From: Acridotheres tristis
Lineage: Eukaryota > Chordata > Aves > Passeriformes > Sturnidae
Direction of reading: 5' to 3'
Assembly: GCA_037013685.1 (NCBI GenBank)
Contig: CM072894.1
Location: 29,821,529 to 29,885,528, forward strand
DNA length: 64,000 bases
The translations under genes and the position numbers were made by a program. Below are positions 52,001 to 60,820 of the stretch, in pieces. The notes below the pieces were generated by a model. The model was given only the letters and a program-made list of their open reading frames with translations, made no database searches and had not been told where the DNA came from. Within the stretch, counting starts at the first letter, position 1. The number at the start of each line of letters is the position of its first letter.

Positions 52001-55000
52001 CAAATCTAACTTTTATTTCATTCTGGTGTTCCTTAAAGCAGTTTTGCTTTATGCATCTCAACTGAGCCCCTCTTGGAAGCTCTACTCATTTCTCTCAGGG
52101 ATAAAAAGGAGCTCATGCTCTGAGTGAGATGCTCTGTGAGCAGGATCAGCAAGAGTCCAGGAAACACTGCAGGACTACTTGAAGCTACACCATCAGAAAC
52201 GGCAGTTTCAGACATGAAAGTACAGCAAAGCACACTCAGGTTTGACTAGCTCAAAAAATACCCAGGCATCTCTACCAGAGAGCATCTGTCACAAAATCTT
52301 CTCTAGAACAAGCCTTTTGATTTCTCAACTCAAATACATGAAGTATTTTTTCCTACAGGAGGTAAAAAACCACAAACCACTAACTTCAGATTTAAATATT
52401 TTCTATGAAGCACTTTTTTATTATTTTGAGTTATTCCAAATGGATACTTACATTATTAATAGAAGAGCATACTGGTTTCGATCCGTGAAATCTTTTGGCA
52501 GTGACAACTGTAAAGGGAATTCTTTTAAGAAAAGAGCAAAACATTAAAGGCTGGTAGTTACACAGATGAAAAACAGTAACATTGTAAGAAAGCTTTTCGC
52601 TTGCTAAAAAAACATTTTGCCAGATTTACCGTAATCCTCAATGTGAAGCATTTTGATTTCAGTCTTGTAATTCTTTTTCTTGAAAACAACTTCTTTCAAC
52701 ACAGGGTTATTTTCTAAAATATAAAACTCTAGAAAACAGAAGGAAAAACCATGTTGAAAGGCATGGAGAATCATCACACCAGAGATACATCAAGATTCAA
52801 AAAAATTAAAGAAAAAGAGACACGTGTGCAATGATCTTGCAAATTAATCTTGCAATTAATCTTGTAAATTAATTCCTTTTGTAAATACTTTTTTAAAATA
52901 ATGCAACTACTTTTCAATTCAAAAAGATACCATCCAGTTCACTTTTCTGGCTTTGGGGAGCTTTGTTTTCATTAAGCACTACCAAGGAAATTTCTGATGA
53001 CCAACATGAACATCAGCATCTCTGAGAAACCCTAAGAGCAGCTGTTGCAGCACAAAGCTGTTCTGCTGGGCAATATCCTAAGCCTCATGCAGGCATCCTT
53101 TTCCCCAGTATTACAAATTCCAAGGCAATATTTAGCCAGCACAGCTAAGTGTGGTCACTGCATGTCCTTATTTGTCTTCTACACTTCAGCCAAGAGCAAG
53201 ACAACCAGTTTGGTTTAAAGCTGCAGATTAATTTGAAGTAACCCTTTTACACAGGAAAGAATGGCTAATTTTTTCTTTCTTTTTTTTTTTTTTAAATTCA
53301 AATTACTTATCTTGCTTCCAAAATTTAGATTATTTTAATTAAATAATAAACTATTCACTTAGGGCCAAAATAGATAATCTGAAGAGAATGCTTGTTCTGG
53401 GCAGTCAACCAAAATGTTATAATTATAGTCTGAGGATAAAATAATTGAAATAATCCTTAATCATTCCTTTATGAACTGAAGAGGATAATCTAATCTTGCA
53501 CTGAAACACTAATGGTAAATTATCTCTCTTATTATTTGGCTTTTTGTTGTTACAACAAACAACGTCCCTCTATCCTGCCTTGCTTTATTTTACTCCAAGG
53601 TGCTGCACATAAATCTCTATTTCAGTAATTCACACTCCATAATACTTTAGATGCAGGTAATAAAGAGCAAAAGCCTCCCTTCACAGAATTGAGGAGCTCC
53701 ACAGAAGTCTAAAACACAATTATTTGAGCAATAGTTACCCTTTACTGAGCTGGATAAAACTCCCTGCCCTGGGTGTGCTGTGGCACTGGGCTTTTCAAAC
53801 ACAAAGAATGGCATTAAAAAAAAAAAAAAAAAGGAAAACAAAAAAGAAAAAGAAAACTGAAGTGCAGCTATCATAGCATGGCACTGTTTATTAGGATAGT
53901 GCTTCAACATGCAATATGCAATATTAGCTCCACTGAACAGTGACTGGCCCAGGACAAAGGGGATGCAGACAGGTACAGCTCAGGATTTCCAGATTCTGGG
54001 AAAAATCCTGGGGATAATCCAATTAATGAAATGAGAGTATTTAAGGGTTGCTTTAGTGCTTTTGAATGAAAAGTTGTCCCCCATTCCTATAATCCACACC
54101 TCCATGCTAGTGGAGTCACTGTGCAGCTGGAGGTGGCAGAGTTGTTCCCTCTGCTGCACCACCAGGAAAATTCAACTGCTGAAGGACAGTCTTCCACTAA
54201 AAAGCACCTCAGCAGCCAGGAAACAGTAACAGATTTGGCATCAATATACAAGAAAATAATGAGTCAAACTTGACAAACAGAGGTATAGAATGCCCTCCTA
54301 AAAAACCTTTATTATTGGATTTGACAATGTCAGTGGAGTTGTTCTGATTTGAGAAATAGAAGAGAAGGACTAAATCACCATATGTAGGTCAGCTTTTATG
54401 ATCAATCATCCAAGGACTGTACCTGACTTCAACATAATTGGATTGTAACTTTAAAAACATCTTTAAAAACACAGGAGGTGTACTGCAACGGCAGCATGAT
54501 CTACATAGGAAGTGAAAAGGATGAAGACCAAACCTGTCATCTAATTTACTCAAATATAAACAGAAGATGAGTCACATGCATTTAGTCCAAAAGATATCTA
54601 AAAATCTGGAAAAGCTTTAGTCATTTGATTAACTGCTTTCCTTACCATTTGCTGATGTGGATGTTGCTAAAAGGTAATTAATAGCACTTTATATGAATTA
54701 GATTTCATGTACTTGCATGATATTTTCATGTGCCTACTTTCCCCCCTCCCACACTCCCCAAAGAAATCAGGAATGATAACAAAACTTACTTATTTCATAA
54801 GGTATACTCACCTTCAGTATTATTTGTCCTGTGCACACTTACAACTGGAACACCTGGTCCTGTTTTGAAGAGAGAAGAAAAAAAGAGGAAAGGTGAGGTC
54901 GTTTGTACTCTGCAATTCAGTGACAAAGACTGGGAGCACCAGTTACCACACAAAGCAGGATCCTGGAAGCTCCATACACACAATTCCCTTCAAACACAGC

Positions 55001-58000
55001 AGGAACTCCACTGGTACTTTTCAGAAGTGACACAGGCTGGGCTACAGGACCAACAAAGTGTGAAACAGTCACTGCCTCCTGCCGGCTCAGCAGCCCAGAC
55101 CCTGCACCCAGAAGGAGCATTCCTTTTTTTTTTTTTAAATAATACCCATGTTTCAGTTTTAAGTGACGAATAAAAAATTATGGATGCACTTAATGGTACT
55201 GTTTAAAATATAGCAGTTTGACATTCAGAAACTTTAGGTTGACTGTCAAATGAATTAATGATAATATCCACTTATTTTCTCTATGGAAAAGCTATAGAGG
55301 TGTCAAAAAATATATTTCACATAATTATCTCTTTAAGAAGCTCCCTTGGTATGCCAACTCTGCAAAACCAACAGCATCACAGTTAAACCTAGGTGTGATG
55401 TAGTCTAATCTTATTTCACATACTTTATTTTCACGGTACCACTAAGAAACTAAAAATCAGGAATAATTCTTCATGCCAACATCTACTGTGCAAATACCCA
55501 AGGTGGGATGTGAAACTGGCATGACCAAGCATTCAGAATACTCAGAAGTGGCTAAGTCTGCTGTCCCTGCTCTGGAGATCCCCACCTGTCAAAAGAAAAT
55601 CTTGTGTCTCTACCCCCAACATGGAATTTACACATGAGAATCTCTGTTTTACCTCAGTGCTTAAATTACAAGCTTTCAGTCACTATTGGGCAAGGAAGAA
55701 CAATGCAAAATAGCTGAACTCCCTGAGGACCTCATGGTAGATGAAGGCATGGCCCCTTTGAAATTAGGAGTTACAACTCTCTTTTTGAGAAAAAAAGAAC
55801 AATTCCCTTTGAGAGTTCAGACACAGAGCTTAATTTATGTGTTTTGAGAGGTTGTCTCTCTCAATTAATTATGGCATGAGCCTAGGGAAATGTGAATACC
55901 TGAAATAAATAGCATGATGACATTCACAGCCTTCACTGAAGATTTTTATCAGTTTCATTCTCTCCCTCAAGGGGGACGATTGACAAAAATCTTACAGGTA
56001 GACTGTTGACAAATCACAGCTTTCTGCCTTAGCGCCCTATGAAGATAACTTCTTCAGATGTCTCTTTTGTTTAGTTTGTTTTTATTTCCAGCTCTTTTTA
56101 CTTCTTCTGAATTTGTCATTTTGTTTTCAATTGTTATTTAAGAAAGACCATTTCTGAGCGGGAAAGCAACAGCATTTTCCAGCCTATCTCTATTTGTCAT
56201 ACTCAAAGATGGAAGGATGATGACATTTTGAAAAAAGGGAGATTGCAGTAGATTAAAACGCTGATCAGAGGGAAAAAAAGGACAAATTTGTGTCACAGCC
56301 ACTGTGTTACAGTGCATCAGAACACATCACTTGGATTTCCCATTGACCTCCTATCACTAATCCCAAACCCACAGCTGTATAAAAGGGGAGAAAAAATTAC
56401 TCCCTTTCTAAACTATCTTATTTGAGTGGAGAGAAAAAAATACCTTGCTAGTGTTTGTGAAGTGCCAAAGGAAAAATCCACAAGCTTTGTGGAAAGTAAG
56501 TGCAAAAAGGATGTGATTGCCAAAACTGAGAGGCTGAGGAGCCAGTCCTCCATCTACCAGGCAAGAAATAACCCCTCACTCAGAAGAGTCTCTGGAGATG
56601 GATACAACTGAGAGAGATCTCCTGGCTGAGGGAAACTAAGAAGGAAAAGCTATCCTAATAAAGGTGCTTGTGGGTAAACAGGAGGTTGAAGAATTGAAAC
56701 TCATACAGATTGAACCAGTCCAGAGTCCCCCAAGGGTTTTTCTGGGCAAATTGCTTTTGTAACAATCCAGTGAAGGCTTTTTGCAGTGGGAAAATGAGAG
56801 AGTATGCACACAGTAGATGTTCCATTTGTTTCCTCGAAGCAGTTTGCCTCACACCCTCACAAGCAGAAGACTTTTGATGCCAGTTCTACAGTGACCTTGC
56901 CATCAACTTTGATACTGCCAAATGCCCAGCCCAGGGCCCTGGCACTCCATGGGGCCACGCTGCTGCCGTACCTGCCAAGCTCTGAGGAAACACAGAAGTC
57001 CCTGAATAACTCCCAGCCAGCACTAACTCTACATTAATGTTACAGGTAGGAAAAATTAATGACAGTGGTTTAGCACCCCTGCCCAACATGTACAGCTCAG
57101 TGGAGTGTAGGTTTAATGCTGGGAGGATGATCTACAGCCTTCCCAGCTCAGAGAACTGCCAAAGTCACTGAAAGTCATGAGCTTGTGAGTAATCACATGC
57201 ACAACCCCCTACTGGCATCCACATTTTTATATCAAAGAAGCACATTAAAAATTACAGGCTGAATATACTTTGCTAAAATAGTAACAAGATGTTTTTGGAC
57301 CCCAGCACATTGCTGATTCAGGGCAAAAAGCTCTTCCCAATCTATCAACCTTCTCTCTTGCAAGAATCTGCGACTTACCCCATGGGGATTACATCAAGCA
57401 CAAGGGAAAACTCTGGTTAAAGCATGAGGAGCTCATTACTCAGAGAAGGACCACTCAGATTAGCTCCATCACTTCTGCTGCAGATTTAACCATGTATAAA
57501 CCACACAGTTTCTATATTCTTCTAGTCAGCTACATACTGTAGGTGCATTTCCATAAAAAAACCCCCAAAACAACAAAACCAAAAACAAACCCCTTATTTT
57601 AGCGAATATATATTCATAGCTTCTTTGTTTGGATACTTTCAATGCTCAAGTCAGCGGGTATTTTATTTTTGTGCAGGGAAAAAAAGGAGAATTGTGAAAG
57701 AAACGGAGAAAAAGCATGAATATAAAATGAGCTATTCATATGTATTTCAGATGAATTGTCCTCTACTCTTTGCACTCTGATCCTAGCTATGGAAAAATAC
57801 TGAAGGGATGGTGTAAAATTTTGCAAGTTTCAAGGGCAACAGGTCTACCTATGTACTTTATTATTCACTGTCTCATGCTTTTCTGAATCTTTTTTACTAC
57901 TTATATATCAGTGTTTATTTCCTGTGTGTAGGTTATAAATTTCTCTCTGTGAGATGATTTTAATTTTTCATCTATACAGAAATTCTGAAGCCAACTGGTG

Positions 58001-60820
58001 TCATTTAGTGATATTGGAATGCAGCTAACAGTAAAACACTGTGAGTTGCACTGATATAGAGGATCTGTCTCTGGGGATTAAACCACAGCTGTTTTTTGGT
58101 AGATACACCCATACACATAATTATGGGGGTGAGTAGATAGACTGCACATACACGTGTACAAACACTGCTAGACAACACAGGCCCACATTTTTTAACTAGG
58201 TATAGTCACCCAAGATCAATCCCCATATATAAAATAACAAACTGTTACAAATTGTAGTACCATCACCAAAATGCCGAATTTTTTGATGAAGAATTTCTAT
58301 TTAGGGTGAATATAAGTGGATGTCCTTTGCTTGGGCAGAAGAGTCAGGATTGGAGCAGCTTTCTGACATCACTCATAATTTAGCTATTTCACAGAACATA
58401 TTTACTTGCAATCTTAGAATAGGCTCTGTACAGAACTTTGAATAATCCAGTGCTGAGGTCAGTGTTAGACTCCAAGCCTAATGCCCTTCTCAAGGGAATA
58501 CATTAATTCAGAAGCAAACAGCACTGCATCCTGTGCATTTCCCTTACCTTTACAGTGCAGGAGAAAATGCCTGTTCATGGGGCTGAACTTTGCACTGAAG
58601 TATGTGCACTGGTCCTTCAAGAAGTTACATGAAAGACATTGACGGTTCAATGACCCCACTGTTGATACACTGGGGGAAGAAAATGATCAGGAACATTTTA
58701 CATTGGAAAAAAATACAATAAAGTAAACTTGGCTGTGTGGACAGGATCCAAAAGCTGCCCAAAGCACACTGGCACTGCAGTACCTCACAGTAACATTAGC
58801 ATTATTAGGAGTAACATTAGCACTAGCTGGGAGTAACATTAGCATTAGTAGGAAACCATAAAACCCTCACTAACCTCAGATTTAAGCACTGAAAATGAGG
58901 TGATTTGCCCCCTAAGTTATGTGGTTAAACCGTATAAATATTTTTATTTAGAAAACTTTGATTACTTTTAAAACGCAGTCATGTTAAATGCTTGTATTTA
59001 GGTTTAACTTTTAGATGCTTATAAAGGACTGGTGAAGATGTGTTAAAAACATTTTGTGTTAGAAACTTTTCCATTTTTTAGAAAATGACAATTTTAATTT
59101 TGAAAAGCTGTGATTCTTTTCTTGTTACAGCTAAAGCATACTAATTTTTACACAATGTAAATCATTACCCAAACATCATAGCACTTATGATAGCTGTCTT
59201 ATGAAAGCTGATAACACAGCCCCATGTGCCTCTTACCTGTGCAGCTGTCTTCCTCTTGGGGACTCTTCAGTGCTTAGGAAATAACTGTTTTAACAGAGGA
59301 AAAAAGTTAAATTCAGTTTGGTAAACTGATTTGGGTAGTGCTAAGAAAAGTGAGAGACACCATAAGTAGCATTTTAAAAATTAAAAATTCGCAAATACCC
59401 ATGAAGATCAAATACTAATATAAACCCAAGTTCCAAGATTAAACTTAGATTCAATATAAAGATTAGTTATTTCAGAAGCCATACAATTTCCTGTTAAAAC
59501 AGTGATGAAAACAGGATTTCACGGTTTTAATTCCTGTCGTGCCCAGGAGCTCCAATAGCAACCAGGACACGTCTCTGCATATTAAAAATACCAAGAGAAA
59601 GTTTCTGTTTCACTCCAAAAGTTTGCAATATAAATCCAAATATTAGATAAAGGTCACAATGAAAATATGTCATCTATTACAGTAAGTCTTATGAGATCTG
59701 AGAGCCTTTTTGAGCTGTAAACCAACTTTTTTTCTGTCTACTTTGCATGGGTGGAAAGAGACTTTGCAAGAACACCAAGACAAGCCCTTGGTGTTTCCTT
59801 GATCAGATTCCCAAACGTTTCTGCTGAGCAGGCAGAAGGAGGGCAAGGCAATTCCCTCAAGTGGCTGAGCCAGCCCATGTGACATCTGTCACCTCTCTGC
59901 AGCCTGAGTGCATCCAGACTTCACTTCTACCCCTGGACCTTGCAGAAGTAACAGGAAATTCTCTATGGATATATTTTCGAAACCCATAGAAAGACTTGTC
60001 AAAAAAGAGCTTTCTCCAGTATCAGTGGAAAAGATGGGACTTATTGCAGCCTCAAAAAAGTTATTGTTGAAATATTATTTATTTTGAAGCAAATGTGAAT
60101 TAGACATGCTTGTGTATTTTTTGCCATGGACAGATTAAAGTGAAAATTAAGCAAGATCCACAGAAGCCAGGTGAAGCCTTCAGACATTTTGTGTTATTTC
60201 TAACCTCCTCCCCAAAAGCAGCAAATACACATTGCATTTCCTTCCACTCTGTCACTAAAACGGGCTGTGGAAAGATTTCTTTGTGGGTGAGAATCAGGAG
60301 CTCTGATAAACTCTACAAATAATTTGAATTTATGAAATTGGATCAGATCCCCAAAAGGTCTCTGAGACCTCATGCAGTAAAGGTGTGATGTTTTATCAAG
60401 TACTAAAAATTTACTATGACTTCTTATCTGGATTCCAGGAAAGAAGTTACCAAAATGTTATTACTGCTGCACTGTGTGTTGATTCCTTTCATTCTGAAAA
60501 ACACAGAGTCAAGTGATATCATGGTGTGATTCTTTCCCTCTACATAAAAAAGCATTTAGGAAAAGAGTGGCAGATGAATTGTCTTACAACTGCACCTTAT
60601 GTACTCAGGTGTGCCAAAGTTATGGTCATGCTCTAAAATGAAAGAAATATTGCTGTTTAATTTTGAGTTAAATGGATTCAACTTTAATAACTCGAATATT
60701 TTTATTAAAAAAGGGGAACAGTGCTTACATATTTTGAGTATTTTCATCATATGCCAGGATTTTGATAACTTCCCAGTTCCCCGATGTCAGGTGTCTCACA
60801 CTGATTTGTTCACTTTTAGC
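36881..60820 (-). CDS. DPP10: DPP10, 3' half of gene (13 coding exons, partial)
   Basis: This is the C-terminal half of inactive dipeptidyl peptidase 10, a type II membrane glycoprotein of the DPP4 family that binds Kv4 channels and changes their trafficking and gating. Joined minus-strand exons: 60820-60729, 59284-59237, 58669-58548, 54859-54812, 52728-52630, 52521-52452, 46029-45835, 44570-44516, 40985-40886, 40228-40170, 40082-40010, 38449-38376, 37018-36881. They total 1173 nt in one open frame ending in TAA. The translation follows remembered mammalian DPP10 nearly residue by residue, including the acidic C-terminus QEPEEDE. The serine-protease position is Gly (GKGYGGY), so no peptidase activity is expected; the Asp (HGTAD) and His (DEGHN) positions remain. 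If the usual 26-exon family plan holds, these are exons 14-26. The N-terminal cytoplasmic tail, membrane anchor and most of the propeller lie outside the window. DPP6 is excluded because it has Asp at the active-site position and a different tail. Confidence 0.97.
37019..38375 (-). other. DPP10: DPP10 last intron
   Basis: A 1357-nt intron before the terminal coding exon. No gene or clear repeat is recognised. The plus-strand frame at 37707-38054 has no conserved motif. Confidence 0.8.
38376..38449 (-). CDS. DPP10: DPP10 coding exon (about exon 25)
   Basis: This 74-nt exon has acceptor CTGCAG and donor GTATGT. CT completes an Ala codon, then KVHFQHSAELIKHLIKAGAN and YTMQ. VHFQHSAELI-HLI is the conserved helix of the DPP4/6/10 hydrolase domain. 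N-Y-T is a possible N-glycosylation site. Confidence 0.96.
38450..40009 (-). other. DPP10: DPP10 intron
   Basis: A 1560-nt intron, with a more GC-rich patch at about 38860-39330 in which I recognise no gene or repeat. Confidence 0.8.
40010..40082 (-). CDS. DPP10: DPP10 coding exon (about exon 24): catalytic-Asp strand
   Basis: This 73-nt exon has acceptor CACTAG and donor GTAAGT. It reads ASSVLHNLHGLKEVDLLIVH then GTAD and one base. HGTAD carries the aspartate of the ancestral catalytic triad, which is retained although the serine is lost. The phase is 0 at entry and 1 at exit. Confidence 0.96.
40170..40228 (-). CDS. DPP10: DPP10 coding exon (about exon 23)
   Basis: This 59-nt exon completes an Ala codon and reads SAFSERYLGIPSKDEITYQ, matching the DPP6/DPP10 motif YASAFSERYLG. 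The acceptor is TACAG, preceded by an uninterrupted run of 18 T on the minus strand (A run at 40233-40250). The donor is GTAAGT, opening an 87-nt intron, the shortest of the gene in this window. Confidence 0.96.
40229..40885 (-). other. DPP10: DPP10 intron with poly-T acceptor tract
   Basis: A 657-nt intron whose 3' end on the minus strand is a pure 18-T run directly before ACAG. An A-rich, C-containing stretch at 40437-40530 gives low complexity. No gene is seen. Confidence 0.8.
40886..40985 (-). CDS. DPP10: DPP10 coding exon (about exon 22): degenerate active-site elbow
   Basis: This 100-nt exon has acceptor GTTAG and donor GTGAGT. It reads GYGGYITSMILKSSERLFKC and GAVVAPITDMKLY, plus one base. 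The first codon, GGA (Gly), sits where active family members have the catalytic serine (GWSYGGY in DPP4). The cysteine in FKCG pairs, in DPP4 structures, with a cysteine near the C-terminus; that partner is also present here (FSACLKE in the last exon). Confidence 0.97.
40986..44515 (-). other. DPP10: DPP10 intron splitting the degenerate active-site elbow
   Basis: A 3530-nt intron inserted between Gly-Lys and Gly-Tyr-Gly-Gly-Tyr of the elbow. It contains the MIR-like fossil at about 43628-43740; otherwise it is AT-rich non-coding sequence. Confidence 0.85.
43628..43740 (+). mobile_element. MIR-like CORE-SINE fossil in a DPP10 intron
   Basis: GACTGAGACTGGCAGG followed by TTAAATGACTTGCCTGAGGC, then GTGCAGCAA and GCACTGAGAACTA, matches in order the 3' half of the MIR consensus (GAAACTGAGGC, TTAAGTGACTTGCCCAAGG, CACACAGCTA, GGCAGAGC). 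It is an old amniote SINE, heavily diverged, in the orientation opposite to DPP10. Confidence 0.68.
44516..44570 (-). CDS. DPP10: DPP10 coding exon (about exon 21): nucleophile-elbow strand
   Basis: This 55-nt exon has acceptor TTTCAG and donor GTAATG. It supplies one base of a Glu codon and then SLLKQPFIDPKRLGIFGK. This is the helix and strand leading to the nucleophile elbow (F-ID--R--IFGK in the family). It ends exactly after Gly-Lys of the former G-x-S-x-G motif, so the intron splits the degenerate active-site elbow. Confidence 0.96.
44571..45834 (-). other. DPP10: DPP10 intron
   Basis: A 1264-nt intron. The 99-codon plus-strand frame at 45079-45378 has no recognisable family motif and is judged a chance ORF. 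Confidence 0.8.
45835..46029 (-). CDS. DPP10: DPP10 coding exon (about exon 20), 195 nt, hydrolase core
   Basis: The largest exon in the set, 195 nt, as I recall for the equivalent DPP4 exon. It reads DEAPGSQLVTDKFHIDWDSV, then VIVARFDGRGSGFQGLKILQ, then LGSVEVKDQIAAVE. The block DGRGSGFQG is a hallmark of the DPP4 subfamily. The acceptor is TTTGCAG. The donor is the unusual GTACGT, chosen because only it gives the phase needed to continue into the next exon as AVE-SLLK. One codon reads HRCLG where DPP4, DPP6 and human DPP10 have Arg before Leu-Gly. Confidence 0.97.
46030..52451 (-). other. DPP10: DPP10 intron, largest complete one here
   Basis: A 6422-nt AT-rich intron between the exons encoding YALLLI and DEAPG. 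The phases match across it (AT plus T). There is a faint CR1-like stretch near 48350-48410, too weak to annotate. The open frames inside lack conserved motifs. Confidence 0.85.
52452..52521 (-). CDS. DPP10: DPP10 coding exon (about exon 19)
   Basis: This 70-nt exon lies only 108 nt from its upstream neighbour. It reads (E)FPLQLSLPKDFTDRNQYALL, then LI and a split Ile codon, matching the family motif of a polar-aromatic strand, LP-DFD, then YALLL. The phase requires the acceptor TTAAAAG. A stronger-looking TTTACAG lies 14 nt inside the exon and encodes the LQ of PLQL. The donor is GTAAGT. Confidence 0.94.
52630..52728 (-). CDS. DPP10: DPP10 coding exon (about exon 18): propeller-to-hydrolase linker
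   Basis: This 99-nt exon has acceptor TTCTAG and donor GTAAAT. AG completes a Glu codon, then FYILENNPVLKEVVF, a lysine-rich KKKNYKTEIKM and LHIEDY, leaving one G. It matches the DPP4-family stretch L-EN---L beginning the return into the alpha/beta-hydrolase domain. An alternative AG two bases into the exon would break the frame. Confidence 0.94.
52729..54811 (-). other. DPP10: DPP10 intron
   Basis: A 2083-nt intron. It holds a 17-A run at 53816-53832, a T-rich tract near 53277-53294 and a small three-copy direct repeat at 52836-52873. Nothing coding was recognised. Confidence 0.85.
52836..52873 (+). repeat. three-copy 12-13 bp direct repeat
   Basis: CTTGCAAATTAAT, CTTGCAATTAAT and CTTGTAAATTAAT are adjacent, in the intron about 108 nt upstream of the exon at 52728-52630. 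Confidence 0.85.
54812..54859 (-). CDS. DPP10: DPP10 coding exon (about exon 17)
   Basis: This 48-nt exon has acceptor AAACAG and donor GTGAGT. After GA completes a Gly codon it reads PGVPVVSVHRTNNTE. The conserved core is P-VPVVS-H. The N-N-T sequence is a possible N-glycosylation site. A second AG (ACCAG) occurs 6 nt inside the exon; using it would drop two residues without shifting the frame. Phase and homology favour the first AG. A 147-codon plus-strand open frame across this exon is an antisense shadow. Confidence 0.93.
54860..58547 (-). other. DPP10: DPP10 intron
   Basis: A 3688-nt intron. It contains a TATAAAAGGGG match on the plus strand near 56380 and only short open frames without family motifs. 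I see no gene or confident repeat. Confidence 0.85.
58548..58669 (-). CDS. DPP10: DPP10 coding exon (about exon 16): cysteine-rich segment
   Basis: This 122-nt exon has acceptor CCCCAG and donor GTAAGG. It reads VSTVGS, then NRQCLSCNFLKDQCTYF, then FSPMNRHFLLHCK, with one leftover G. The cysteines match the positions that form disulfides within the propeller of DPP4-family proteins (C-x2-C followed by further Cys). It ends at HCK followed by the split Gly codon that opens the next exon. Confidence 0.96.
58789..58852 (+). repeat. three-copy 21-22 bp tandem repeat
   Basis: The core AGTAACATTAGCA starts at 58789, 58810 and 58832, with variable 3' ends (TTATTAGG, CTAGCTGGG, TTAGTAGG). It lies in the intron 120 nt upstream, in gene orientation, of the cysteine-rich DPP10 exon. 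Confidence 0.9.
59237..59284 (-). CDS. DPP10: DPP10 coding exon (about exon 15)
   Basis: This 48-nt exon has acceptor AAACAG and donor GTAAGA. Its first T completes the split Ile codon, followed by YFLSTEESPRGRQLH, and it ends with AG of a split Ser codon. It aligns with the family motif YF-STE-SP--R-LYS in the last propeller blade. The 1444-nt intron upstream and the 567-nt intron downstream (58670-59236) show no other gene. Confidence 0.93.
59285..60728 (-). other. DPP10: DPP10 intron
   Basis: A 1444-nt intron between the AYDENTQN and YFLSTEE exons. Nothing besides ordinary intron sequence was recognised. Confidence 0.8.
60729..60820 (-). CDS. DPP10: DPP10 coding exon (about exon 14): late propeller
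   Basis: This 92-nt exon is preceded by CAACAG and followed by GTAAGC. It starts in phase 0 and reads AKSEQISVRHLTSGNWEVIK, ending with AYDENTQN plus two bases (AT) of a split Ile codon. The HLTSGNWEV segment matches the conserved LT-G-WEV strand near the end of the beta-propeller in DPP4-family proteins. It is the most 5' exon visible; I found no DPP10-like exon between it and position 64000. Confidence 0.95.

Noticed and set aside
54730..55173. 147-codon plus-strand ORF
   Set aside because: It runs antisense across the DPP10 exon 54859-54812 and its flanks, with no motif of its own.
56374..56390. TATAAAAGGGG promoter-like box in a DPP10 intron
   Set aside because: It is an isolated motif with no convincing downstream ORF or other core-promoter elements.
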